A program made the position numbers and the translations under genes. A stretch of DNA of 64,000 bases from Anthoceros angustus (lineage: Eukaryota; Streptophyta; Anthocerotopsida; Anthocerotales; Anthocerotaceae): NCBI GenBank assembly GCA_010909165.1, contig MU008200.1:433724-497723 (forward strand), given 5' to 3'. Positions 32,782 through 44,038 of this stretch are shown here, piece after piece. The notes under the pieces were generated by a model. The model was given only the letters and a program-made list of their open reading frames with translations, was not told the DNA's origin and made no database searches. Numbering within the stretch: the first letter of the stretch is position 1; each line of letters starts with the position of its first letter.

Positions 32782-32815
32782 CCGTTTACGATGTTACATT
32801 CTCGTTATTAATTAT

Positions 32816-33495
32816 GCCTCGGCGGTGGATCTACATTGGTCGGTAGCGGCTCGCGTTTCTGAATCGACAACCTACATCGCTCTGGGCGGCTCGGCCGAAC
32901 TCAGCATGGTATACTCTCTTGTGGGAAGGTCGGGATTAGCGGTGGTCGAGGCAGGGGCGTCTTGAACTTCTTCGGCAACTCCATCAACGGGATTTTCAAA
33001 TCCGTGATTACCAGGCTCGGGACCGGTTTTACAGAGACCAGAGAAAGGACAGGAGACAGAGGCACGCTCGCATTGCGGACCTCCGCCGTCCCAAACAATT
33101 CCTGCAGGCCACTAAGACCTCCTCGGCCTGAGGACTCTGTATCTTCTTCCGCTGGAGATACCCCTCGAGTTTTTCACACTGAGGACACCTCCAGCCAACT
33201 CAAGGAGATTCTCGCCGCGACAGAGTCCCTCCACACAAGAATTCTTGTCAATAACATGCAAACACAGGCAAGCTTTGATGTTTTCAACGAGAAATTGACA
33301 TCCAAGATCAAGGAAATCACTGATCACCTGCAAAGATTGAAGATTGCTGCCCCCAGCATCCGCCAGGCCCCAGTGTTTCCCGATCACTCACCTTCCATTG
33401 CACGAGGCGAGGTGCGGCGTCGCGTGTGCTCTGCGACCCTCAATCCATGCGACACACAGCGGGCGCGCCTCTCCACTGCCGGCTACATCTCTTGA
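32816..33495 (+). pseudogene. copia 3 leader ORF, coiled coil (frameshifted start)
   Basis: An ATG at 32816 begins MPRRW, followed by broken frames including SGGRGRGVLNFFGN near 32935-32975. From 32962 the frame is open to 33495 without its own ATG. It has TSSQLKEILAATESLH and FDVFNEKLTSKIKEITDHLQ, a clear coiled-coil pattern. Position and design match the leader ORF of copia 1. The frame break near the start suggests decay. Function unknown. Confidence 0.5.
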
Positions 33496-33780
33496 GCTTG
33501 AGGTCAGAGAAGCCGTGTCTCTCCAGGTAAAGCGCCACTGTCGGTTAGTGTTGTCCCAAGCCAACCGACACACCACTTCACTAACGGACTAGATCGAGGC
33601 TGGGATGGATGCCGAGCCACACGAAGAACGATCAACCTTTGAGTTTGCGGCCCTCACTGCAGACGGGAGACCCTTCCCTGCGACCAATCTGATTAGTGCA
33701 CAAACACAGTACGTAAAGCAGTGATTTTCATACCTTCTGCCCTTCTCTAGGTCATAACCTTAAAGAGGGGGCTCTTGCGC

Positions 33781-34560
33781 ATGTCAGATCGCTCTACGCC
33801 CTCAGATGGTAGTGGTGACTCAACGCACACTAGTGATTCTGGCTCAGATTACCCTGAACCTCCAGATCCTATTGTAAATCAACTAGCAAACCAGTTGCAG
33901 GCGCTCACCTTAGTACCCAAGATGGGCACTAACCCACCACCACCACCGCCTCCTCCACCCCCACCTGCACCCCCGGTTTGGCACCGGTCTACACCTGTCC
34001 CCACTTTCACCTCGGACATGAAGGAGAAGGATCGCTTCAATGGCACTAAGTACCCGGTATGGAAGGTGCGCATGCGATCAGCCCTGAAAGCCCGTGGAGT
34101 ATGGGGAGTTGTGGACAAATCAGTTCCAGAACCGGATCCCAACAGCACGCCTTCTGCCCACACAGTGGAGCGTTGGCTCCTCAATTCCATCGCCTTGCTT
34201 TTATTATCAATGGCCTGGATGAAGACCTTGTACCTACAGTGGAATTCCACACAAGAGCACATCAAGTTTGGGACCAGCTTGCTAGCACATACCAAGTTAA
34301 CAATCGTGTCCTCTGCTGTGTCGGACGAAATTCTACTGCGTTGAAGATGAGGGAGGGGGAGAAAATGCCGCTCACGTCAGCAAATTTCGTCAACTCAGAT
34401 CTCAACTGTTGAGCATGGGCACGAAAATGGACGAACTGGATGCGGCAGCTCACCTCCTTACAACGTTACCACCTTCGTATCAAGGCTTCATCACCACACA
34501 GAACACTCCATATCTCCACGACCTCGGTACTTAACTTCAACCTATCTGATTGACATCCTT
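33781..34560 (+). pseudogene. copia 3 gag, N-terminal part
   Basis: The ATG at 33781 (MSDRSTPSDG) leads to an acidic/Ser segment, a run of about eleven prolines, and MKEKDRFNGTKYPVWKVRMR, the copia gag entry motif, then GVWGVVDKSVPEPD. Around 34180 the frame shifts; the alternative frame has FIINGLDEDLVPTVEFHTRA and VWDQLASTYQVNNRV. LLTTLPPSYQGF-like sequence follows near 34460. Confidence 0.8.
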
Positions 34561-35022
34561 GTGGGTGCCCTGTTTCAGGAAGAACAAGCTAGACACAATT
34601 CATCTGGAGGCTCTCGTTCCAAGGGAGATAAGATTATGTCTGCACGGCATACATCAAACAGAAGCAAGGGTAAATCTCAGAACAATCAGAAGTCTGACCC
34701 CAGCCCTTCTAACCCAACCAAAAGAATTGGCAATTGTAATTGGTGTGGGATTGCCGGGCATTGGGCCCGCGAATGTAAAAAGAAGAAGGCTGGTGAGCCA
34801 CAGAGGACTTCCAAGAATTCTGCTAGTGTTGTTAAGGAGAAACCCAGTGACAATAAAAGTGTAGTAAAAATACTTACAGTCTGCTTGATTAGCTCTTGTC
34901 AGGACAACGAGGGTTGGTACTTAGACTTAGGTGCCACAGCTCACATTTGTCGAAACAAGCATCAGTTCACCTCTTTGAGCTTGTGTTGTGAGAACGACAA
35001 AGTTCTCCTCGGAGATGAATAG
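34561..35022 (+). pseudogene. copia 3 gag zinc knuckle and protease start
   Basis: This open frame carries gag's C-terminus with a perfect zinc knuckle, CNWCGIAGHWAREC, followed by five Lys-rich residues (about 34735-34790). It then reads GWYLDLGATAHICRNKHQF (34912 on), the aspartic-protease active site with the usual DSGA changed to DLGA. It ends LLGDE and a TAG at 35020-35022. Gag and protease sharing one frame is normal for copia. The D-L-G change would probably impair activity. Confidence 0.85.
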
Positions 35023-36700
35023 ACTGACAGCAGCCTGCAAGTCAAGGGACAAGGCAAAGTCGTTTTTCAATTGAAGGACGGTTCAGATCTTATTCTGGAA
35101 CGCGTTTTGTACGTACCAGCCATGGCGAAGAATCTGGTGTCCATGAGTCAGCTTCTCAAGCTGAGGACTCTCGAGATGAAAGCCACTGGTGATACGTGCA
35201 GCTTCTACAGAAAAACGACTCCTGACAGTTGCATTTTCAAGGGTTTGCTTGATAATGATTTGTACCGCCTTGACCTCCCATCTGTGAAGGCTGCCACAGT
35301 TCACAGCATTGGATTAGTCAATTTGGACACCAAACAATTGGCCTTGCTATGGCACGCGAGACTTGGGCACCCCAACAGGCAGAAGTTGGTGGATATGTCC
35401 GCGAAACAATGTCATAGGGAACCACTTCCCCGTTGTTTCAAGGACCTACCATCCTGCGAAGCGTGCATACTTGCCAAGCAGAGGGAGCATCCTTTTCCTT
35501 CTACCCCAGCGTACAGAGCAACCTCTGTATTGGACCTCGTCCACGCTGATATATCTGGGAGGATACAGGTGCCCTCCATAGGTGGCTCAATTACTATCTT
35601 ACCTTAACAGACGACTACAGTCGCTACAGTTGGACATTTCCTATGCAGCGGAAAAGTGACACCTTCAAACTCTTCAAAGAGTGGCTTCCTGCAGTGCAAC
35701 GTCAAACAGGCTCATTGCTCAAGTATCTGCGTACAGACAATGGAACCGAGTTTGTCAATGTTGCATTTGATGATTACCTCATTGCGGAAGGCATCCAGAG
35801 ACAGCTGACTGTCCCATACACACCCCAGCAGAATGGGGTGGCTGAGAGGAAGAACCAAACTCTCCTGGCTATGACCCGGAGCATGTTGCTCTGGTCTGGA
35901 CTTTCTCAAGCATACTGGGCTGAGGCTATTGTTGCCGCAACATACATCTTGAACAGAATTATGACCAACTCTGTTCCTGATCAAACACCCTATGAGGTTC
36001 TCTATAAGAGGCCGAGCCTATTACACTTGCGTGTTTTCGGCTCCCGGGCATATGCGCTTGTTCCCTCAGAGAAGCGTCGTAAGCTAGACCCAAGAGCCCA
36101 AGCCCTAATTTTCGTAGGGTACAGCGAGCAGTCTAAGGCTTATCGACTGTATGATCCAACTGGTAGGAAGATGTCCCTCTCACGTAGCGTGACCTTCATT
36201 GAACCAAAGTTCCCTCTGCATTCTCGTGCTACAGGTTTAGAGGGAGCTATATCACAACATGATGAGACAGAGGGAGCTCCTGTCCCTCTTGCATCTGATG
36301 GGCAGGTCACCTTTCATATGTTTCCACAAGAGCCTGATCCTATAGACGAACCACCAGATGCTGCTGTACCGGATGATGTGCTACCTGCATATCCCCCACC
36401 TGATGATCCAGACCATCTCGAGGAACCCGCATCTCCTGCTCATTCACAGGCTAGTGACGGTCCTCAGGATGTTTTCAACCTTTTTGCACAAGATTCAGAC
36501 TCTGCAGATGATGAACACCCGGTGGAGGACCTGGTCCTACCAGCTCCTGCCATTCTTGATCCTGATCCTGAAGAGGTGGCCCCTTGACGTTCTGGCCGTC
36601 ATCGTCCACCACCTGACCAATGGGCAGAACCGAGATATCAATCCATTGATTTTAGGAGCAGGCATGCATGGCCTCTCGCTCCTTGACATACGATGAGCCT
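35023..36700 (+). pseudogene. copia 3 protease end, integrase and acidic linker
   Basis: From 35071 come LERVLYVPAMAKNLVSMSQL, the protease end, then LALLWHARLGHPNRQKLVDM and LPSCEACILAKQ (zinc region). HADISGRIQVPSIGG carries the first catalytic Asp. A frameshift near 35590 follows. From 35643 LRTDNGTEFVNVAF has the second Asp and QQNGVAERKNQT the Glu; WAEAIVAATYILNRI and FVGYSEQSKAYRLYD follow. An acidic linker ends at 36585-36587. All three catalytic residues remain, but in two frames. Confidence 0.88.
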
Positions 36701-37300
36701 CGCGCTTTGTGAGGCATATCTCTACGGCCGGTGGTGGCATGTCGCGGTGGAGGACGAGTACGATCGCGATCAAAACAAGACACGGACTCTCGTCGATCAC
36801 AGGCGGTAAGCCCATATCCTGCAAATGGGTCTTCAAACACAAATTAAATGCTGAGGGCAAGATTGCTCGATATAAGGCCCGTTTAGTGGCCCGAGGCTTC
36901 ACCCAGGTGGAGGGCCTGGATTATCAGGAGACATTCTCTCCTGTTGTCCGAGCTCAATCTATCCGTATGCTTCTGGCACTGGCTGCTGAATTCGACCTGG
37001 ACTTATGGCAGATGGACGTCTGCACAGCATATCTCTATGGCTCCTTGGACGAGGAACTCTACATGCAAGCGACGGAGGTTACGTTATGGCGGCACCCACA
37101 TCGGGTTTTGAAATTCTGCATATCTGGGCTTAAGCGATCTGGTAGGGTGCAGTATTTTACAATCCATGTTTACTGTCTGTCCTTTGTCCAGTGCCGATAC
37201 TAACGCTCTGAGTTGGCGAGGCTCTTCATTTATTGTCCTTGCATTGTATGTAGATGGCGTAATACGGTCACAAGCGGTCAACTTTTGTTGGCGAGGTCAA
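36701..37300 (+). pseudogene. copia 3 reverse transcriptase, active site damaged
   Basis: ISCKWVFKHKLNAEGKIARY, LVARGFTQVEGLDYQETF, LALAAEFDLDLWQMDVCTAY and LDEELYMQ are typical. Downstream the frame degenerates and the catalytic box reads LYVDGVI (about 37239-37260): the second aspartate of YVDD has become glycine. That change alone should abolish polymerase activity. Confidence 0.85.
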
Positions 37301-38193
37301 ACAAATGCTTAGCAACAAATTCGACATGAGGGACATAGGAGATCTAAAGTTCTGTCTGGGGATTCAAATCCTTCGAGTTCGCAAGGAGGGTTTTCTAATT
37401 ATCCATCAGCATAAATATATCCGTGAGATCCTGCACAAGTTCAAGATGAATCAGGCTCGTCCAGCAGTTACCCCATCAGCTGTAGGCATTAAGCTGAGAG
37501 TTGCGCAATGTCCTACCTCCACTGAAGCTAAAAAGGACATGGCAGAGGTGCCATATCGGCACGCTGTCGGTAGCCTCATTTTTGTGGCAAATTGGACCCA
37601 CCACATCGGTGTCGGTGAGCAGCATCGCTCGGTTTATGGAAACTCACAGTAGCGCCTCATTGGGTAGCAGAAAGCGTATCTTCCGGTACCTGCAGGGAAC
37701 CCACATGTATGGGTTATTCTACAAAGCGTTAGCAGGAACATTCCATCTCTGCTTCTGAATCTTGGGGGTTGAAGACGATGGTAGAAGCTTATCTACTTCT
37801 TTTTATGTGGCGCCTGCAGCATGTTGCGGAGTTGTAAGCAAACCTCTATTGCCCTTTCTTGTTGAGGCGAGTATAAATCGCTTCTGAGGCTTCAAAGGCG
37901 AGAATGGGTGTGATTTCGTGAGACCTTGGTCACCAGCCGGACCTACCCTCATCCTGTGTGACAACACCGGAGCACTTGAGCTTGTTGCTAAACCACGGTA
38001 TCACGCCAGAACGAAGCACATAGAGATCCAACACCACTATATCCGTGACGTGGCTGCAAGAGGAGTGGTCAAAGTTGATTATGTTGATACAGACCTCAAC
38101 ACCTCGGACATCTTTACCAAGCCTCTACCCAAGTTCAAGCACTACACTCATATGGCTGGCCTCGGATTGCAAGACTATCTTTGCTCATTTTGA
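37301..38193 (+). pseudogene. copia 3 RNase H
   Basis: FDMRDIGDLKFCLGIQILRV, HQHKYIREILHKF and VPYRHAVGSLIFVANW are intact to about 37600. The middle is broken (37650-37910). From 37918 the C-terminal part is clear: ILCDNTGALELVAKPRYHAR, TKHIEIQHHYIRDV and DIFTKPLPKFKHYTHM, ending normally at 38193. Confidence 0.85.
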
Positions 38194-38908
38194 CCACGGT
38201 TGAGAACTTATACGGATGGGGGGGAACCCAGTTCCCGATAAATTAGCTGCACTCTCCTTCCTCCAGACAATGGTTCTCTACACAAACAGTCCACAGTCAG
38301 TCATGTTCTTCCATACAGTCTTGCTGCTCTGCAGGTGGATGAAGCTTATCAGACCTGATTTAATCACGCTGCAGCAGCATCCACAGTACTTCCTTCAACT
38401 CCCTCAGGCACGAACTCCATGGGCAAGGGCACCTTGGCGGCCATCTTCAGTAGCTCGAAGGCATGTTCAACACTGGTATCTTCAGGTTTTTTGAGGACAT
38501 CCTCGGCGCGCCTGACCCTGGCTATGGCGACCTCTGCTGACCACTTGCCTTCCCATCCAAGCCAAACTGATCACCGCTCCACCACAGATGGCGTCATTTG
38601 GTGCTACCTATTCGCTTTTCTTCTCGCGGATTGGGTGCCTTCCTCATGTCTTTTCCCTTTGTTCTTTGGCCGTGTTGGTATCAATCCATACTTAGGCACG
38701 GCATCGCCATGTTCCAAAGGTGAATTACGGTGATTAGGCATTGCCAAGAAGCGCCCGCAAAACAAGGGTTTCCATTGATTTGGTCATCTCCGGAGCCTGG
38801 AGCTTGTCAGTGCTGGGCGGGATGACGCTTTCCAGCTTCCTCACGAATGGAGCAGTAGTCTTTGAAGGTTCTGCGGCTGTAAAGTTGGCCGATTAGGTTA
38901 AGAGGGAG
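38194..38908 (+). other. copia 3 3' untranslated region
   Basis: No gene seen. TAAGAGGGAG at 38899-38908 is the polypurine tract directly before the 3' LTR. Confidence 0.65.
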
Positions 38909-39071
38909 TGTCGAAGGGGTAACCCTACACTAGTCAACCTAGGGTTATGTGGTCCATACAGTAAATGATACTTAAAAGACAATTTTGTTCATTACTCAAT
39001 TAATCAATACATTTGGTAGTTGTGTGCTTAAGGCTCTCCGGCTCTCGCCTTCTACTACTCCCAAAATCACA
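38909..39071 (+). repeat. copia 3 3' LTR (163 bp)
   Basis: TGTCGAAGGGG to ATCACA; nearly identical to the 5' LTR from base 40 onward. Confidence 0.85.
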
Positions 39072-39236
39072 CCTAAGTACCCTTTCTACCAGTCCAACAT
39101 TCTCTAGTAATTCCAGCTCCAAAAGAATCGAAAAAGTTACGGCATGTTTCCTCCCAATCGTTTCTAACAAAAAAAAATCAGACCTGTTCCACAACCGACT
39201 CATTTAGGCTAGTTGCCCAAACTTTTATGCTCCACA
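39072..39236 (-). repeat. LTR1 fragment, minus strand
   Basis: The reverse complement starts TGTGGAGCATAAAAGTTTGG and continues CTGATTTTTTTTTG...AACGATTG...CATGCC, following 2822-2960 with small differences. Similarity begins exactly at TGTGG, supporting that as the LTR terminus. Copia 3 interrupts its inner side. Confidence 0.75.
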
Positions 39237-39325
39237 TGAGGTCTGTGTGGCCTGAGGGGGGGTCTGCGTGGCCCAAGGTGAGGTCTGTGTGGCCTGAGGG
39301 GGAGGGTCTGTGTGGCCTGAGAGAG
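39237..39325. repeat. minisatellite, about 21-bp unit
   Basis: Four diverging copies of GAGGTCTGTGTGGCCTGAGG with variable G-runs between them. Confidence 0.75.
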
Positions 39326-39899
39326 GGCGTTTAGTGAGAACATTTTGCGCGTGGTGGTGTCCAAGGGTCCTGGAAGAAAGTGGGTGAGGGAGTCGATGTG
39401 TGAAGAGGAGTCTAGAACGGTTTTGAGATAATAGGAAGTGGTGAGCACAAGGGCCTGGAAAATGTGGAACGACTGAGGAAGATTGGGAATAAATTGTGTG
39501 GTGGGGTCAGAGAAACACAGCGACGGAGTGAGGTGCCACGGTGTGCGTGGCCATGGTATGCATCTACCGGTGAGCTCTGGGTGTGAATCCACATGGGTGT
39601 GACCTAGTGTACATGTGAATCTGTGTGCGTAGGGCCATCACCCTTAGTGGGCATGGCAGAAGAGCCAAGGCGCCAAGCGTCTGTCGCCCGGCTCGGTGGG
39701 TCCCACCACCGTGGCTGAATCAGCCATGGCGTGTGAACCCACCTGGTGGGAAACCGGTGGTGGACTCGGACACGAGTTGATTACTGGTGGTAGGCCCGGT
39801 TGTAGGGCTAGAATCCATAGTTTTGGAACATCTTGACACAAAACCATTCCCTTGGGAACGAATCCTAGGACTATAACAACATAGAGGATAAATGTGGCC
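39326..39899. other. no gene seen
   Basis: Sequence between the minisatellite and the copia 6 gag; frames on both strands look non-coding. Confidence 0.5.
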
Positions 39900-39924
39900 T
39901 CCTTGTGTCTCTAGACGCAAAATC

Positions 39925-40176
39925 TCACTCCACAGCAAGCCTGTCTTGTTTAAACCAAGAGTCGAGGGCAGCCAAGAGTCCAGTAGGCTTGCAAACAGAT
40001 CCATCAACTATGCCGAGCAGATCTCTTATATTGAGCAAAGAATGCATACGTTTGGACCATATCTCGAACTTAGTGCCGTCAAAATTGTCCTTCTCCTTGC
40101 ACTCTGACGTCACATTCATGTAATTGATGATTGAAGTGGGTGGCACGGTCGAAGTACCGTAAGTAGATATAATCAA
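39925..40176 (-). pseudogene. copia 6 gag N-terminus
   Basis: CKEKDNFDGTKFEIWSKRMH and LGIVDGSVCKPTG match the copia gag entry block (KEKDRFNG..F.IW) seen in the other elements. The remainder is absent. Confidence 0.75.
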
Positions 40177-40338
40177 GCCGATAGTAAAGTTGCCGACATT
40201 GAGTTATGACCCGGAGTTGAGAGAAACGTTTAGTAATAAAAACTTGATTTAGAATAATGAATGAATACAAACATTCAAGGTTCAGAAGACCAGTGAACCA
40301 AGCCTCTATCAGAAGGAGCATAAACAGAAGCAAGATGT

Positions 40339-40593
40339 TTAACTATATGAGTCGCAGAAGTCACGAATTCTGAAAGCTGATCCAGATGACCCCAAAAGGT
40401 GCCGACACTCAAGTTGGAAAAACTCCTCTGCTGTAGCGCCTAGTGAGTCATACAAGTAGCGCTGATAGGCTGCAGTGTCGAGCTGAGGGCGTGGGAATAT
40501 AGGTTCCTGCTTTATTGCTGAAAATTGTGGGGCCAAGATAGATGTCGGCGGTGACTTAAAAAGGTGTGCCGAGATCGGAAAAGAAGTGTCCAA
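40339..40593 (-). CDS. short unrecognised frame in the copia 6 leader
   Basis: An 84-residue frame including TAAYQRYLYDSLGATAEEFF and LLGSSGSAFRIRDF. It looks protein-like but I cannot assign it. It may be the last exon or end of the frame upstream on the same strand (41778-40822), or a leader peptide. Confidence 0.3.
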   Translation of the reverse strand: MDTSFPISAHLFKSPPTSILAPQFSAIKQEPIFPRPQLDTAAYQRYLYDSLGATAEEFFQLECRHLLGSSGSAFRIRDFCDSYS

Positions 40594-40821
40594 ACACTAG
40601 CTGGGCACTTGGGATCCCAAAGGGCAAGAACGGCGGGGCCATTTGAAACTCCAACTGAGTTTCAATCGGAGGAGAGGGGAGGGGTTGTGGGGGCGAAAAG
40701 AAACTCTTTAATTTGGTGGGGCAGCGCAATTCGAGTTTGACCGGTACATGACATGACGGCCGCACGTGCTCAGCGTCTTTAGCAAATCGCCAGATGCCCC
40801 TCCAAATCTAGCGCCTCCGAT

Positions 40822-41778
40822 CTAACTGGATTCGACATAGAAATGAGGCGCGCTTGCTGCAGGAGGGGCGCCTAGCCCCAGCGATCCCGCTGGCAGAAGA
40901 TCGGAGCCGATGCCGGCTTGAAGTGAAACTATATTGCTCGAGAAAGTTGGAGTCCGATCTGTGGAAATCTCAAGCAAAATTGAGAATTTGGAAGGCGTGC
41001 CTACTAGTATCTTGGCGTATTGGCAGTGCACCTTTGATGATAGGCAATTGCTAGAGATTGGAGTGGTTGCCAGCCTAGGATTCGAAGCAGAATAGCCAAT
41101 CTGATGTGCAGGTTGTTCTGACAAACTTTCAGATGTGAAGAGCCGGAAATTCTCCAGATCTGGAAAGCAAGAAATTTTTGGTGTGGCCCGAGATCTTGAT
41201 GCCGCTTCTCTTGGAATCTCCTTTGTTGATAATTGATCATTTTTCCTGAATCGCGAGAGGAAGTTTGCAGCCACAGAAATTTCTGCTTGAAGTTGTGCAT
41301 AGGAAGTTGTTGGTTGTGATGGCTTGATCATAGTTGCAATAGATGCAAGAGGGGAACTCCCTACAACAAGCTTTTCCTGTTATAGCAGGTGTGCAGATTG
41401 AAGAAGATTGCCTTGCTGAGAGTTTTGCTGAGGAATTGCTGATGAAGGTGATGCTGTCCGTCCATCAGCATAATAGTGTTTCTTAGCAGAAGCCCAAGGA
41501 TGATGCTGACCTGATTGATCAAAATGTTGTGATGATGACTTGTGTAGAGAGGAACTCTGAACTAATGTAGTTGGAGAATAGTGAGGTGAGTTTATCCCCG
41601 TGTTGTCTGTATGATAGGAAGAGGACATTTGATTCTCGACACTCAATATATCTCCACAATAACGAAGTAGATCAAAGTCACCATTAGAGGACCATGGTCT
41701 TGTTGATCTGTGTTGGCTAGAAGTTCCTCTTATCGATGATGACATCAAGTCGTTTTCTAGAAAGAAACAAGATAGCAC
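40822..41778 (-). pseudogene. unrecognised Ser/Gln-rich frame with a single stop
   Basis: Two frames on the minus strand (41778-41380 and 41331-40822) share one register, separated by a single TAA at 41380. Read through, they give about 319 residues, rich in Ser, Gln, His and Pro. They include SSLHKSSSQHFDQSGQHHPW and TTSYAQLQAEISVAANFL, with no known domain. The composition resembles the disordered part of a plant transcription regulator. ATAACAG just at the stop could be an intron acceptor, so it may be a gene with a short intron, a captured host exon, or the copia 6 leader ORF. Confidence 0.4.
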
Positions 41779-42086
41779 ATAGGCTATCTTACTCCCTAGA
41801 GTTTTGACAAGAGAAGAATTCAGTCTATAACGATTGTAAGATCGTCGAGAATGCGCACTTCTTCTATCTCCTTTCTAGTTCTCCGCTTCTCTTAGCATGA
41901 ATACTCTTGTGGTTGTTTCTTCTTGCCATGTTGTAACTTTGAGTGAAATAGTAAAGAAACAAAGTTTTGAGCAAGAGAGAATAATAAGAGTGCTAGAAGT
42001 GATGGAAGGACAAGATGGAGAATGAGAGTGGCAATGATCCATGAAACTTTAAGGAATATAAAAATTAATCATAGAAAAGCCAAACT

Positions 42087-42290
42087 ATTTTATGAGGAAA
42101 ACATGTTTGGTTGAATATAAATGAAACTAAGCATAAGTATAAAGTAGTTTCATAAAACAAATACCAAACGTGTTAGTAAGATGTTAAATTATTTTATGAG
42201 GAAAACATGTTTGGTTGAATATAAATGAAACTAAGAATAAGTATAAAGTAGTTTCATAAAACAAATACCAAACGTGTTAGTAAGATGTTA
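42087..42290. repeat. doubled 104-bp unit, each with a hairpin
   Basis: TATGAGGAAAACATG occurs at 42091 and again at 42195; the two 104-bp units are almost identical. In each, AACATGTTTGGT...ATGAAACTA pairs imperfectly with TAGTTTCAT...ACCAAACGTGTT (42100-42129 with 42145-42174; 42204-42233 with 42249-42278). The arms are about 30 nt with a 15-nt loop, resembling a tiny foldback element that duplicated. Confidence 0.85.
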
Positions 42291-42683
42291 CATAATATAA
42301 GAAGAACATCTAGATTCACATCATAATGCATGGTGGACTTAGGAATAGAGGGAAAGCTCTGATACAAGTTTGAGGTGCTTTGCGGAAGCGAGGTTTTGAT
42401 CAAAGTTTAGTGCTTTACTAGTTGATAACAATTGATTACAAGAGGTGCGCTTTTATAGCCAGTGTCTTAAGAGTTGTACCTCTTCGATACAAGATACCAG
42501 TGGGTATGACCATGCTGGGTTAAGTTACAATATTAGAACACAAAATAGAATCTAATAATCCTTTGCTTGATGTGGAGGGATGGTTTTCCATTGTGCACAT
42601 TGATAAGGTGTCTTTCGAGAAGGGATATTATGAGATGTGCACACTCAGACACACTACCCTGACATTACAAGCAATGAATTGAC

Positions 42684-42699
42684 AATAGCTTTGATACCA
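42684..42699 (-). promoter_or_regulatory. copia 6 primer-binding site
   Basis: The minus strand reads TGGTATCAAAGCTATT after the LTR, one base from the initiator-tRNA-Met site. Confidence 0.75.
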
Positions 42700-42848
42700 T
42701 GTGAATATTACTGAAGACATGTAAGGGAACAATGAATCAATTAAACAAAATTGTTGTCTTAAATACAAGAGTAATTGGTGTAAATCTAAATTAGACATAT
42801 AACAAAGTAGGTTAAACATATGTTATATAAATAACCTCTAATAAGACA
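42700..42848 (-). repeat. copia 6 5' LTR (about 149 bp)
   Basis: On the minus strand it starts TGTCTTATTAG and ends TATTCACA. The upstream end could lie at 42856 instead. Confidence 0.6.
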
Positions 42849-44038
42849 TTGATCCAATTTGGATCGATGAGTCGCAGTCGACTCTCCTTCGTGTGGTCTT
42901 GGTTTTTACTTGTTGGGGCGTTTTACAGGGGGCGTTGGCCTAGACTTGGATTAATCCATTGGTGAATGTCTAATGCCTTAATTTTGTGACTACCAACCAT
43001 ATGCTCTTTGGTGAAGCTTTTGAGTTAGGTTTGTGGAAGGACGTTCCACCAAATACTTTGATTGCTTTAGTTTCTTCTCCTGTCCAGCATCCCGTTTACG
43101 TTGGATGAAGACTTCAAGCCCGTTTTTTTCTGACCCTTACAAATTCTCGGAGTTTCTTAAGGTTATGTCTCCCTAGTTTCCGTTCCGTACTATTTGTAGG
43201 GCACTTTCGACTTTCACTAAAAGAGTAGTTGTCATTTTGCTCTAGGGCACTATCTGCTGGCCAGTTGAGGCAGACGTTCCCGGTTTTTTTTCTCTTAATA
43301 TATGTCTCGCTCTTTACTCTAAGAAAACAAATACACAAATGTGAATAGAAAATTATCCAAAAATGAGGCTGGCCTTGGCAGAACGTGAGCCACGACGAGC
43401 AGACGGAGGCTGTCCGGTCCTGGGCCCGTTTGAGTCGGCTTCAGCGTAAGCCTCAGCCGAGTCGCATGCAGGTATGCCGAGAGCATTCGCATTGCGGCCT
43501 CCGTCCATGCTTCACGTCCCGTCTGGCCGCCGCCGTCCTGCCGTGCTGTTGAACCCATTCCTTCCCTGCCGTCCTGGGGGCGGCCTGCTTTGCCGAACCA
43601 GCTGCAGTTCTTTGCATCAAAGTAATGCTCAAATTTCTGCACCTGCAATTGGTGGTCGTACCCGGGTATGTATGTTCGAAAGTCCGTTGGCTCTTGTGAA
43701 ATCGTGAAATGTATGCTCATTCTCACCCGGGCATGCTCATTATTTCTGGCAAGTTGTGAAGCTGGGATGGAGGTTGTTGTTTTCAGCTCCTGCTGTGCGT
43801 TGCCTCAGCCTTTCTTCACTAAGAGGGTAGGTAGTGTCCATCAGGCTAGCACTTGGACGTGCGCTGCCGGGGGAACATTAGGGTCTATGGTGATGGTACG
43901 ACTGGCCAGGTATTTGGACGCGCCCTGAGGTTGTCCCGGTCATGTGCGTTGGGTCGGCGGTTGCGAGGTCCAGTCTTGTGCCACCAAGTTGTGGGTGTGA
44001 TCTCAAACGAAGTTGCACTGGATGAATTCAAGAGAGAA
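42849..44038 (+). promoter_or_regulatory. upstream region of the POLAR-like gene
   Basis: No retroelement or coding frame is evident. The frame ahead of the chosen start is open back to 43853 without family similarity, so bases up to 44038 are probably 5' UTR. I see no convincing TATA box. Confidence 0.4.

Larger units (their letters stand above)
32605..39071 (+). mobile_element. Ty1/copia element 3, both LTRs present
   Basis: The LTRs at 32605-32766 and 38909-39071 match almost perfectly over their last 130 bases. Flanks CCCAA (before) and CCTAA (after) are a five-base target duplication with one difference. The order is primer-binding site, leader ORF, gag, protease, integrase, RT, RNase H, polypurine tract. 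The proteins resemble copia 1 and copia 4, so these belong to one lineage. Several stops and frameshifts make it non-autonomous. Confidence 0.9.
39900..42848 (-). mobile_element. Ty1/copia element 6, 5' portion (minus)
   Basis: LTR (42848-42700), primer-binding site, a 2.5 kb leader and the start of gag lie in order on the minus strand. Everything after the gag start is missing; the flank is unrelated sequence. The leader is far longer than in the other copies, and may include captured or inserted DNA (see 40822-41778 and the hairpin repeats). Confidence 0.7.

Noticed and set aside
43319-43726. Minus-strand 135-residue frame upstream of the POLAR-like gene
   Set aside because: No family resemblance, and it overlaps the probable promoter and 5' UTR of a well-supported plus-strand gene.
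43853-44038. Upstream start for the POLAR-like protein
   Set aside because: The frame is open but lacks family similarity, while the ATG at 44039 begins exactly at the conserved N-terminal motif.
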